From the NCBI GenBank assembly GCA_001970955.1, contig MPUH01001146.1, forward strand, positions 1-22,999: a DNA stretch of 22,999 nucleotides, written 5' to 3'. Below the pieces are notes generated by a model. It made no database searches and was not told the DNA's origin. It was given only the letters and a program-made list of their open reading frames with translations. Source of the DNA: Stentor coeruleus. Taxonomy: Eukaryota; Ciliophora; Heterotrichea; Heterotrichida; Stentoridae. The translations under genes were made by a program, and so were the position numbers. Each line of letters starts with the position of its first letter. Positions within the stretch are counted from its first letter, which is position 1. Of the stretch, positions 1-9,526 are shown one piece after another.

Positions 1-427
1 AGGGCTTTTTGGACAGCTTTCGGAATACTTAGGATTTCGTGTGAGTTCTTTTGTCTCACCTGCAATGGGATCTTTGTCATCTATAGAAAATATATACTTA
101 GAGACAGGATTTAATATTGAAGTTATGTTTATTATGAGAGAATCTGGTATGACAACTTATAGATTTCATAGTATTGATCCTATATCATTAGTTATTCTTA
201 TGCTAGCTTCAGTTCCTGGGCTAATAGGGCTTTGTGCGTTCTTTGTGAGATCATATGAAAGAATTTACTATTTGGTGAAGAGAGTGCAAGTTGGATTTGA
301 AGGAGCTAGTATTGCAGAACAGTATAACAAGCTTAAGAATCAAGAAAATAATAATAAACCAGACCCAGAGAATCTAGATCTCACTCAAAATAGAGAAAGG
401 AAAAGTACTTTATATAAGGAAAATTAG
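1..427 (+). CDS. C-terminal end of a kelch/cysteine-rich multi-pass membrane protein (5' end outside window)
   Basis: The reading frame is open from base 2 to a TAG at 425-427, giving 141 visible residues with no upstream start, so this is the 3' part of a longer gene. It aligns along its length with the C terminus of the complete gene at 1596-5078: both share the LFGQ and LGFR stretch, then IYL-TGF, then ESGMTTYRFH, then DPISL-ILM-ASVPGLI. That last part is a hydrophobic membrane segment, followed by a basic stretch (RSYERIYYLVKRV) and a charged, Asn-rich tail. The two genes are therefore tandem paralogues in the same orientation. By analogy the missing part would hold a kelch region and a cysteine-rich module. 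The cellular role is unknown; a surface or vesicle membrane location is inferred from the paralogue. Confidence 0.85.
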   Translation, partial: GLFGQLSEYLGFRVSSFVSPAMGSLSSIENIYLETGFNIEVMFIMRESGMTTYRFHSIDPISLVILMLASVPGLIGLCAFFVRSYERIYYLVKRVQVGFEGASIAEQYNKLKNQENNNKPDPENLDLTQNRERKSTLYKEN

Positions 428-1595
428 TTAAAATTTAAAAAAATGTGTGACGAAATATATGAATGAAGTTAATATTGTTATTTTTTTCAATAGATTCATG
501 TTTTATATTTTAAAGTATTTAGTAATTGACAAAATAATATAATAATTATCAAGGCTTATAGTTTAGGGTGATTATTATATTTACGCTAGAAATCCCTAGT
601 ATTTTGTGGGCCTTATAACAAGGTTTTTCACAAAAGTTTATATTTACTAGTTTTTGGATTTATAGTTAAAAATTATATTGTTATCAAATATATAAAATAG
701 TATTTTACATAAACTATATGCAGGCGGATGATATAAAATAATGCTTCTTAAGAGATATAATATATTTTGCGGGTCTTTATAATAATATTTTAATAAAAGA
801 TTGCATTATGATTAAAAATCATTTTATCTCATCAATGCAATTCATTTGGAAGATAAATACGATTTCTCAAAAAATTTATAGAGTGATATTTGAAATGAAT
901 GTAATTTGGATAATTTTAATAATTAAATGGATTCAACACATTCTAATAGTTAGCATTAAGGTATGATTTACATTAATAAAATTAAATAAGTTACTTCATA
1001 AGGTATGTAAAAATCAAAATTAAGAAAACTTACTCATTAAAAAAAAATATAAATATTATCACACAAGCTTTTTTGTTCCTCGTTCAGTTCATTTATTTCA
1101 ATCAAATACTTAAACATACAAAAAGTCTTAAGTCAATAAAATGTCATACTTTTAATTAACCTAATACTGACTATATCAAGCACTGCATAATCTATCTAAG
1201 ACTTTAATTTATCACGTCAATATAATCAAAAATACCATAAAAGCCTTTAGCATAATTTTATTATTATAATATTCTTTCCTAATATTTATTCATCCCAACA
1301 TACAAATACAAGTTTCCTTTCAATAAAACTCTATCCTTCCACAAATACTCCTAATATCCTTAATCAAAAGTTCAAATTTTAAAGTACTTTATTCAACAAT
1401 AAAACTTAAATTATAAAAATAAAAGCAGCTTTCCAAAGCACTGAAATGGACCCTCAGCTTAAAAAATACAATTTCTAAAGTAAATCTTACCTTTTATCTA
1501 AAAACACATTTATTTCTTCATTTTCTTACTTTTATTTTCCGCATAGACTTAAGCCCGCCAATTGTCTGATAAAATATGTTATAATAATATAAATA
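428..1595. other. Intergenic region between tandem membrane-protein genes
   Basis: I find no gene here. The first half, to about 1000, is AT-rich with few C (3' side of the first gene). From about 1060 to 1595 the plus strand carries C but almost no G (5' side of the next gene). The last bases before the ATG are A/T only (ataatataaata). No RNA gene or clear promoter motif was recognised. Confidence 0.6.
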
Positions 1596-4500
1596 ATGGA
1601 TTTTAGACTCCAATTATTTTTAGTGGTATCTGCACTTAAAGTGTTGGCTATCGATTTTAACGACCCTTTACAAGTTTATGCCCCTAGTATCAGTGGAATT
1701 GGTGGTGTTATTATAGCCAAACTTCAAGGCAATTCAAGCATGTTATTTTTTTCTGGTATCATTGATGAAGAAAATTACTCTCCAAATATGATGATTTACG
1801 ATTACCATGCTGTTCAATACTCAAGCACTACTGATTTCCCTTCTGATAGAAGCTTCTATGGTATAGTCAGCTCATACGAAGTTTATGAAGGTTATGAAGG
1901 TTATGAAAGTTTTAATTACTCTATTGCAATTGTATTTGGAGGCCTCGGTCCAAATGGGGTTTCTTATGATTTTTGGGCTTACTATATCGACTTTGATTAT
2001 TGGCTTGAACTTAATGTATACTTAGAAGACTCAGCTTACGACTTTGCATATGCGTCTTATTATGACTATGACAAAAATTTGACTAAAATTTATGTCATTG
2101 GGGGAATTAATAATATGAATAATTATCTACTAGAAGCTTATGAGTATTAATTATTTAGGCATACAATAGAAACAGAAGAAACTTTTCAGCTTAATGATTA
2201 TACTGAATGCACAACTATTGGACTTGCTGGAGCTCAGGCTGTGTATTCTAATAATGTTTTGTATGTGTTTACTGGACAATATTATTCTTATGAAAGCGAT
2301 CTTTTATATTACCATGGTCTCTGTTCACTTAATTTGAACAATTTAGAAAATAAATGGGTTAATGAAACTATACAAAATACATTAGAAAACTCTGCCCATG
2401 GTGGTAGTTGCTTATATAAAAACCAGATTTTTTACTTTTTTGGGTCTTCAATTAACTATGAAGGATTTGAGTTTAGTGATAAAATATATAAACTGAATTT
2501 AGATAATATTAATGAAGGATGGAAACAAGTTGAGTATAAATGCCCAGAAGATCAAGACTGTGCTAGAGATTCATTTGCATTTATATGTGATAATAATGAA
2601 GTTACTATTTTTGGAGGTAACACTAATAATGGAACAACAAATTCAATGTTCACTATCGACATGGAGGCTTTAATTTTAAATTCTGTGATGATTCAAACAG
2701 AATTTCCTACACCAAGAGTTTTTGCAACCTTAAGGCAATCTTCAACTAAATTGTTGCTATTTGGAGGTATGAATAAAGATGAGATTTTTAATGATGTTTG
2801 GGAATTTGAGTTTCAAACTGAAACCATGTCAGGAATATGGACTGCGCTTGCAATTTCAGGATCTTCACCACTTCCACGATATGGTCATGCAGCTGCAACT
2901 CAAGGTGCTTTTACAGTTTATATTGGGGGAACTTCAGAAGATGGTCGTATTCTCTCAGATATCTGGATATTGAACACAATATCAAATACTTGGACTGAAA
3001 TAATCCCATCAGAAACTTCTGATTATAAAATCCCAACAATAACCCGAACATGTGCAATGCTTGATCTGCCAAAAATATATTTTATAGGTGGAAAAACCTA
3101 TTCAGGTAGTAATTTCGATTTGTGGGAATATGATTTATCGATAAATGAACTGGTGAGAATACGGAAAACTACAAGTTCAGATATTGGAACTCATGGTCAT
3201 GCATGCCAGCTTATAAAAAATAATGGTACTATATCAATATACACTTTTTATGGAGTAAAAAACAGTATGCATAACTTGTATTGTGGAATAAGGAAATTAG
3301 ACATGACAGATAAAAATAAAATTACTGTTACGGTAATAAAAAATAAACCTGATTATATGAGATGCAGAGAAAATTTCTCTTTCTCATTCAATGGGATATC
3401 CATGCTTATTGTAGGAGGAGAAGTTTATCCTGATATTACTTTGAATGATATTTGGTGGATATATTTTTTTGAAGATGATTATTATGAAGAAACATCAGAA
3501 GAACCATTATACGAAGCTTTATCAGGATCTGCAGCACTTTCGTTTTCTGATATGACTTTTATATTTTCTGGATACCATGATGGAAGTTTTTCAAGAAATA
3601 CTGATATAAGCTCATCACTTTATTTGTTAAATTTTGATGGATATGAAGTTTGTGGATATGGATATTATTTGTTTAATAATTATTGTGAATCTTGTGGTAC
3701 AGGTACATATAAGCCAACCAATGGTGGAGAATGTTTAACTTGTCCTGAAGGAACAACTAATGATTTGCATGCAGCTACTCATATTTCACAATGTGTTCCT
3801 TGTACATCAGGACAATATTTTGATAGTAAAATCAAAGAATGTGTTGATTGTCCTGATGGCTCATATTGCCCTGTTGGAAGTTCTGAACCATTAAATTCTT
3901 CTGTTATAAAAGCAGAACAACAATCACAACCTTTAAATTTTGTCCAACCAGAAATGGGAAATTCACTTATTATTCTTGGGTTAGCACTTGGATTATCGAT
4001 AATTATTTTTATTATAATTTTCTTTACTACTTTGCTTGTAAAAATTACAGCTAGTGTTCATGAATTATATAGAGGTGATCATATTGTTCCTAGAGGAGAA
4101 ACTGGCTATGATGAAGACAGAACTAAAATTAGCTTTGTTGGAGGATTTTTTACAGGACTTGTTGTAATAACAATTGTTTTCAACTTTGGACTTTTTTTAA
4201 TAAATTATTATCATAAGAATGAAGATGAAACTCGTAGCCTTGTCCCAGCGGTATCTTTAATCCAAGATCAGGAGTATATAAACAATCATTTGGTTTTAGA
4301 AGTTTATATGGCTTCTTATAGAGAGGATTGTTCAGTTATTCCTGAGATTAGTTCAAGTTTTTTTAATCTTACTTATTCGCATTTTGATGAAAAAAGTATA
4401 GGAAATAATTCTTATTCTTGTACACATTTTATAGATATTGACTTTAATGAATTGTTTAAATCAGAAGCTTCTATTGATCTATTTTTCTCAAGTTACACTT

Positions 4501-5078
4501 CAGATATATCCATAACTATTTTTGGGGAATCAGGAAATCCAGATGCTATAAGTTCATATACCCAAATACTCCAATCAACAGATGGCGATGTTTTCAAAGG
4601 GATCGATTCAAATATATTTTCATTTAACATAATGCCAGCTTATTACAATTATCAAACTTTATTTGGCCAAACTTATGAAAGCTTAGGTTTTCGTATTAGT
4701 CCTTCTTATACCCCAGAAATTGGATCGAAAATTTCTTTAGATAAAATTTACTTATCAACAGGATTTAAAGTAACAGTTGAATTGATTATGAGTGAATCAG
4801 GTATGACAACTTATAGATTTCATATTATGGACCCAATATCATTACTTATACTTATGGTAGCTTCTGTTCCAGGATTAATTGAACTTTTTGGAATGTTTTT
4901 AAGATCTTATGAGAAATTATATTTCAAATGGAAGAAGATACCAACTGGGGATAAAGGGTCTAGTGTTGATGAACAATATAAAAAACATTCCAAAAAAAAT
5001 GAGCATGAAGAAGTGATGATGCAAAGCTTAGTAGAGAAAGGGAAGAAGAAAAAGAAGAAAGAAGAATATAATGAATAG
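1596..5078 (+). CDS. Kelch-repeat, cysteine-rich, multi-pass membrane protein (two exons)
   Basis: Two exons (1596-2143 and 2159-5078) join across a 15-nt intron to give 1155 residues; without splicing the frame stops at 2148. Residues 1-18 form a hydrophobic signal peptide. Kelch-type units with GG doublets and W/Y at the expected spacing run to about residue 650 (for example LLLFGGMNKDEIFNDVWEF and VYIGGTSEDGRILSDIWIL), suggesting a beta-propeller. At about 680-755 there is a cysteine-rich stretch with CPEGT, CVPCTSGQYF and CPDGSYCP motifs, of the GCC2/GCC3 or ephrin-receptor-like type. Membrane segments lie at about 784-814, 840-868 and 1074-1100, followed by a Lys/Glu-rich tail. An in-frame 9-base repeat near 1885-1911 encodes YEGYEGYE. 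The propeller and cysteine module should be extracellular or lumenal. Ligand and function are unknown. It is a tandem paralogue of the gene ending at 427. Confidence 0.9.
2144..2158 (+). other. 15-nt spliceosomal intron
   Basis: The sequence GTATTAATTATTTAG has GT..AG ends and a length of 15. Its removal joins GA to G (Glu) and continues the same frame for about 970 codons; its retention gives an in-frame TAA. It shares GTA at the 5' end, TA at positions 9-10 and TAG at the 3' end with the second intron of this window. Introns of 15 nt are the known hallmark of heterotrich ciliates. Confidence 0.93.
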
Positions 5079-5380
5079 GTTTAGTTTAAAAAAAATTAGA
5101 TATGGGGTTTAGAGAGTGAAAAATGTTTTATTATAGTTGTTATTATAACTTTTAGAATTAGCTAGTATAAAATTTTGAAGCTGATTATGATAAANTAGTT
5201 GTTATTATAACTTTTAGAATTAGCTAGTATAAAATTTTGAAGCTGATTATGATAAATGTTAGCATCCCTATAATTATCCTAATTAAAATTCCACAACATC
5301 ATTCCCTAAAAAGTCTTCAAATCATAAATTCTAAAAAATATGTCTTAATATTCAATCAAATGTCTTAAATAATACATAAT
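5079..5380. other. Intergenic region with a duplicated block around an N
   Basis: No gene. It begins G-containing and C-poor (3' flank), holds the 61-nt duplication around the N at 5195, then turns C-containing and G-poor from about 5260 up to the next ATG (5' flank). Confidence 0.6.
5134..5256 (+). repeat. Perfect 61-nt direct repeat separated by a single N (probable assembly join)
   Basis: Bases 5134-5194 and 5196-5256 are identical as far as I can read, with one undetermined base (N, 5195) between them. Both begin TAGTTGTTATTATAAC and end GATTATGATAAA. A perfect duplication exactly flanking an N is what a scaffolder leaves when two overlapping contig ends are not merged. A real tandem duplication is possible but less likely. 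Confidence 0.9.
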
Positions 5381-6247
5381 ATGGGTTGTTCAGAATCACT
5401 AAACTCAGAGGTAAGATTAATAGTAAACTTAAACACTCCAATATTTAAAACTAACCGAATTGACCACTCCGCCCCTGCAAATACATCTTTAAAAGACTTT
5501 TGCGCGCAGATAATTCCATCTAACATTAGTGCCGATTACCGTGACTCATGCAAAAATTACAAAGTCGTAATTAAAGAAAAAAATTATTCCATAAACGAAA
5601 ACCTATCCCTTTATGACCTAACACTTAAAGAAAACGACGAAATTACCATAAAAGCCTCAATAACCGAACAAAAAAAAGTTGAAATTACAATGAAAATTTT
5701 CTACCCACAGCCAAAAGAAGTCACTTTAAACATCAGAAAGGACACATTAATTAGAGACCTCCTAGAAGAACATCCTCAATTCCGGTTTATCAGAAGCGAC
5801 ATTCAATTGGATTTCGATGAAAAAATTGAGAATTATGATATTGGGAATAAAATCAAACTTATAGTTTTAGTAGGGGATAATAATTGTGAAGATATCCAAA
5901 AATGGAAGATAAAAAAAACTGGGCTTATTTTAGAAGCTACTTGCATGAATAAAAATTGTGTTGCTTATAAACAAAGAATATGCTTAAGTTTAGGTCTAGG
6001 GACATTTGATATTGTTAATGAAATGAGTGGAGATAATGAAAGATATTGTATATGTTGTAAAGAGGTACTTGGTAAAGCTGTGAAATTTGGGTATTGCCAT
6101 TGTGAAATCAGAGGCAATGAAACAGGAAATAATGGAAGTATGCTTGAAATGGTTGAGAGGACTAAAGATTATATTGAAGGGGTTTTACCTTTGAATGCTG
6201 AGAATTATTTAGTGACTTTAACGGAGTTGTTTAAATCAAATCATTAG
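5381..6247 (+). CDS. Putatively acylated protein with two ubiquitin-like domains and a C-terminal Cys cluster
   Basis: 288 residues, from an ATG preceded by an A/T-rich leader to TAG. The N terminus MGCSES fits N-myristoylation at Gly2 and palmitoylation at Cys3, so membrane anchoring is likely. Residues about 10-93 and 98-166 each read as a ubiquitin-like beta-grasp fold; the first contains YKVVIKEKNYSINENLSLYD, which resembles the ubiquitin core (a strand, then a short loop before the L-D turn). Residues 178-245 hold a Cys cluster: C188-x4-C193, C201, C223-x-CC226 and C239-H-C241, around a GTFD motif. This resembles a Cys module I associate with ubiquitin-like proteins of other ciliates and protists, and it probably binds zinc. 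No C-terminal Gly-Gly is present, so it is unlikely to be a conjugated modifier. Substrate and pathway are unknown; membrane-localised adaptor is inference. The 5' half is C-rich and the 3' half G-rich on the sense strand. Confidence 0.85.
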   Translation: MGCSESLNSEVRLIVNLNTPIFKTNRIDHSAPANTSLKDFCAQIIPSNISADYRDSCKNYKVVIKEKNYSINENLSLYDLTLKENDEITIKASITEQKKVEITMKIFYPQPKEVTLNIRKDTLIRDLLEEHPQFRFIRSDIQLDFDEKIENYDIGNKIKLIVLVGDNNCEDIQKWKIKKTGLILEATCMNKNCVAYKQRICLSLGLGTFDIVNEMSGDNERYCICCKEVLGKAVKFGYCHCEIRGNETGNNGSMLEMVERTKDYIEGVLPLNAENYLVTLTELFKSNH

Positions 6248-6869
6248 ATGATGGTTGATTTAAGTAATTAATTTTGTATGTAATTAAATTGGATTTTTTT
6301 TTTTGGATGCTTTTTTTGTAGGTTTTAGTATTGAGATTTACATGGAAAATGTGTATTGGTTGGGGTTTTTTGTTATAAGTTTTGTTTGCGAGTATTTTAG
6401 ATAATAAGTAGATTGTATGATGAAATATATATTAAAATTAAGTATGCTTATAATAAACTCAATAAGTATTATTGGGAAGTTTATATAGGAAAAAGATTTA
6501 TTGTATGATATTGTGATAATTTAGACTAGATATTTTATTGTCTATAAAATTATCTATAAATATTATTACGCAGTAAAAAAAAATATTTTTACTTAGAAAA
6601 CCTACCATTTTAGTTAGACTTTAGGGTATGATTTCAGTTTAGTTTACGTCATAAGTATAACAATTAATAGCAAAATACTTTGTAATTTTCCCTACCTATC
6701 AATACAATAAAAACAGTTTTATATAAATTTAATATATAAAAAACAATAGAATATTCCCACTCTTAATTGTAAAAACTTCAATTTAGATACAAAAACTATT
6801 TTCTAATCAAATTATTTATTAAGCTGAACAATGCCAGACAAAGGATTATTTCCTGTTTTAGCAAATAAT
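6248..6869. other. Convergent intergenic region with a skew switch
   Basis: No gene seen. From 6248 to about 6560 the plus strand is G/T-rich and nearly C-free; from about 6600 to 6869 it carries C and little G. This is the pattern expected between a plus gene ending at 6247 and a minus gene ending near 6870. Confidence 0.55.
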
Positions 6870-7193
6870 TTATACCTTTAATAAAGATTTTCTTTTTATG
6901 AACTTGAGTTTCTGTAAAGATTTCATTGAAACAAGATTTTTAAATTTTACCCATCGTTCAACTTGTTCAGCTGGTTCTAAAAATATTTTTTCTGCTTGGG
7001 TATCTCTATATTTTATAGCTAGTTGAAAAGATTTTTCATTGACTTCACAAGATTGATTGAGTGAAAGAATGAAATTTTTGTCTTTAGAGAATATTATAAG
7101 GAAAAGAATCTCGGGTTCTGAAAGAGATTTCAATTGGATGTCTAAAAAAGAAATTTTTATTGTAGGTTTATTGGGTGATTCTATTGGAAAATA
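6870..7193 (-). CDS. Small PH-like reading frame without an ATG (possible gene with lost or non-AUG start)
   Basis: The minus frame is open for 107 residues from just after a stop at 7194-7196 to a TAA at 6870-6872. The sequence looks protein-like: hydrophobic strands (EILFLIIF, NFILSL), then KIFLEPAEQVERWVKF, which resembles the last strand and Trp-containing helix of a PH domain, then a basic tail. The only in-frame ATG is about 67 codons from the start of the open frame, too late to keep the domain. No GT dinucleotide occurs upstream on this strand within about 150 bases, so a spliced first exon there is not possible. An ATA codon at 7158-7160 could be a mutated start. The flanks support a minus-strand gene: C-rich below 6870 and G-rich above 7200 on the plus strand. 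It may be a pseudogene, a non-AUG gene or a chance frame. Confidence 0.4.
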   Translation of the reverse strand, partial: YFPIESPNKPTIKISFLDIQLKSLSEPEILFLIIFSKDKNFILSLNQSCEVNEKSFQLAIKYRDTQAEKIFLEPAEQVERWVKFKNLVSMKSLQKLKFIKRKSLLKV

Positions 7194-7617
7194 TTATGAA
7201 ATATGATAAAGTATGAGATTAAGGTTGAGATATTGCGAGGTTTAGGTTTTATATGGTTAGGTTTTATGAGGATAAGAGATTTTTTGGAATTTTTTATATG
7301 GGAATTATGATAGAGGGAAGAAATCATATTAAAGATAGGGAAAGTATGGAAATTTTAGTTTTTGTTATGGTTTTTTAATGGAAGAGGTTTTTTTAAGAAT
7401 TTTGTGTTTGGAAGTGGAATATAAAAATATTTTTTATAAAATTTCTATAGACTAGATCTTGCTTGTTATCTTATTGTATATCCAAAGCAATTTATAACTT
7501 ATAAAAAATAGTAACTATATAAAAAATACATTTTTTTAATTTCCTCTATGCTAGTTTATAAAATATATTATTTATATGGTAAAATCTAAAAAGTATATAT
7601 AAATTTAAGAAGGAACT
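7194..7617. other. Intergenic region between two minus-strand frames
   Basis: No gene seen. From 7194 to about 7440 the plus strand is strongly G-rich and C-poor (5' side of a minus-strand unit). From about 7440 to 7617 it is AT-rich with little skew. A 53-codon minus frame from an ATG at 7325-7327 has simple Lys/Asn/Ile content and is probably untranslated. Confidence 0.5.
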
Positions 7618-8325
7618 TTATTTAAAACTTAAGCGTTTGCCACATGATTTATTCATAGCCTGTTCGCATTGTTCTATGATATGATTTATTTTTAAGCTTT
7701 TGTTACTTAAGCTTATACACCCTTTTTTCTCTTTTTTGTCTAAAATGTGCTTGTTATCTTTTATATATCTAGGTGATACATGTGGGCTACCAAGGTTTAT
7801 AGGAGGTAATTCGTTATGGACAAATAAATTCTTAGCGGCGATTTCTTGAGTTTGTAACTCGAGTTTATGCTTGTTTTTCCTGCTTTCATAAGTTTGCCAA
7901 TCTCCAGCAATACGAAAGATTTTCATTTTATCGTTTTTGCTCATGAAATCTGTTACATGAATTGTTCCTTGTTTTTCAGTGAGTTCGAGATTTCGCCAGT
8001 CAAAAACTTTTTTTGAATTTGCGAACTCTGAAAACATCCCAATTTCCTCTAAAGCTTTAATTTTCTTCTGCTTCTCAAAACGCAATGGATCAGGACTTAA
8101 AGGACATGCTGGTGAAAGAGGTATATTAATAGGCTCCCTTACAGACAAATGTCTTTTCCCAAACTCTCTTATTGTATTTAGTCTTTCTGGAAGGTTTACT
8201 TCATTCCCACGCTTGCTTATATATTCGTCTATAAGAGTTCTTGATTTTGATATAGATATTTTGTCTCTAGCACTTAAACTTTTTTCTTGCATATAGCTGT
8301 TTAGATTAGAAATATTATTGTCCAT
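7618..8325 (-). CDS. Hypothetical basic protein, 235 aa
   Basis: Complete frame from ATG at 8325 (followed by G, as for most genes here) to TAA at 7618. I recognise no family. It is highly charged and mostly hydrophilic, with no signal peptide or membrane segment. A helical stretch lies around residues 84-105 (RFEKQKKIKALEEIGMF), preceded by two SP sites in a Pro-rich run (IPLSPACPLSPDP, about 68-80). Further SP sites occur near 179-184. A WRNLEL and an AGDWQTYESRK stretch sit in the middle, and the C terminus is Lys-rich. Balanced G and C use and normal amino-acid composition, against skewed flanks, support a real gene. It could be a cytoskeletal or regulatory protein, but nothing in the sequence decides this. 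Confidence 0.72.
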   Translation of the reverse strand: MDNNISNLNSYMQEKSLSARDKISISKSRTLIDEYISKRGNEVNLPERLNTIREFGKRHLSVREPINIPLSPACPLSPDPLRFEKQKKIKALEEIGMFSEFANSKKVFDWRNLELTEKQGTIHVTDFMSKNDKMKIFRIAGDWQTYESRKNKHKLELQTQEIAAKNLFVHNELPPINLGSPHVSPRYIKDNKHILDKKEKKGCISLSNKSLKINHIIEQCEQAMNKSCGKRLSFK

Positions 8326-8913
8326 AACGCTTAGTTTGATAATAAATTTTGCCTTAAAATTATCAATTTTTTTATATTTTGCTATTATATTAGGGTAATA
8401 CGATTAATAACTTTTAACTTGCTTTGCTTAGAGACTGCCTCTTAGTAATATTTAATAAGACTATACAATACAAGTATATTATAATATTTTTCTATCTTTG
8501 TATTATTATCATATCTAAATTTCAGTAATATTTACTAGAATGATTTAAAACTGCTTCATAACACATGATCTAATAATAATTTTAAGATCAGGCAAATACT
8601 ATCAACATAATCCTATATATTATAAAATTATTAATAATCTAACTCATCCTTAAGGATACTTTCAGCTGATATCCAAGTTAAAAATTCATAATTCCTATAT
8701 TTTACCTTCATAAAAACTCACTTTTTCTATAATCGTCCTTATCTAATCCTCAACCATAAATCAACTCTTTTCACATCTTTCAATCATATCCCATCACACA
8801 AAATCCTTCTACTAAAAAAGCCTAAATTCCTATAAAAATCCTAATCTTCTTCTAAGTTTTTTCTTAAAAAATAATCTTTTCTAATTCTTATCATTATCCT
8901 TAACCAAAATATT
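8326..8913. other. Non-coding stretch, C-rich in its second half
   Basis: No gene seen. 8326-8560 is AT-rich with little skew. About 8570-8913 carries C but almost no G on the plus strand, which elsewhere in this window marks the 5' flank of a plus-strand gene. The only coding-like sequence just after it is the decayed segment at 8914-9210. Confidence 0.5.
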
Positions 8914-9210
8914 CCTATCGATGGTAAAGCATACAACATTCTTAATGATGAATTAACTAAAAAAAGGTGAAGATTGAGAAATCCTAATGATTAAATATCA
9001 ATAAAAGGAGGAAAATATAAAATCCCTTATGAAGAAATGCTGATAAAATGAGGAGTATATGAAATCCCTATAGCTAAATTGCCTATAAAAAACTGGGGCT
9101 AATTAAATCATAAAATTGATATACATCTTGCTTCTAAAGGGCATATAAGCATCTTGAACTCGAAGTTCCTGAGGAGCAAGAAAAAGAAGAAACATATATT
9201 TAGTTCTTAG
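8914..9210 (+). pseudogene. Decayed coding-like segment with four in-frame stops
   Basis: The frame starting at 8914 reads like protein across about 98 codons but is broken by TGA (8968), TAA (8992), TGA (9049) and TAA (9100) before a tandem TAG TAA at 9208. Readable pieces include PIDGKAYNILNDELTKK, ISIKGGKYKIPYEEMLIK, GVYEIPIAKLPIKNWG and a Lys-rich end. The stops sit where Trp (TGA) or Gln (TAA) would fit, so each could arise by one C:G to T:A change from TGG or CAA. The upstream 340 bases have the G-poor composition of a plus-strand 5' flank. I do not recognise the family. It may be a dead gene, a fragment of a mobile element or an insertion from a genome with another code; a chance resemblance cannot be excluded. 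Confidence 0.42.
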
Positions 9211-9526
9211 TAATCTCTTATAGAAATCTATAGAAATATTATCAGGTATATTCTCTATAATAAAAAAGTTTATATAAAAACATATTTTTAACTGAATATT
9301 TAAATACAAATCTAACATCTGACTACACTTCACATATTTTATTATGATAATAAAAATTTATAAAATCACAACATCAAATATACAGATTTCAGATGCAGCT
9401 GCAACACTAAGCAATCTTAGAATTAAAATATCAAATTAAAAAGAAAACCCTTCATCCATAACTGAACTCAAAAGCCAAAACTCAAAAATTTAATAACAAC
9501 AAGTAATATTAAGGATAATATTTAAC
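9211..9526. other. 3' flank of the SANT-like gene
   Basis: No gene seen. It is AT-rich with C exceeding G on the plus strand, especially 9330-9520, matching the 3' flank of the minus-strand gene that ends at 9527. Confidence 0.5.

Noticed and set aside
1596..5078. Reading the kelch region as two separate genes
   Set aside because: The break at 2148 is explained exactly by a 15-nt GT..AG intron, and kelch repeats continue across it.
5398..5416. Possible very short intron near the start of the ubiquitin-like gene (GTAAGATTAATAG)
   Set aside because: It is 13 nt, would shift the frame, and the unspliced reading is a good protein.
7979..8296. 105-codon plus-strand frame opposite the 235-residue hypothetical gene
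   Set aside because: It is a Ser/Phe/Leu-rich antisense shadow of the minus-strand gene, which has a normal composition and a good start.
9103..9333. 76-codon minus-strand frame
   Set aside because: It starts at GTG, is rich in Phe/Ile/Tyr, and lies antisense to the plus-strand frame that reads better as decayed protein; no domain is visible.
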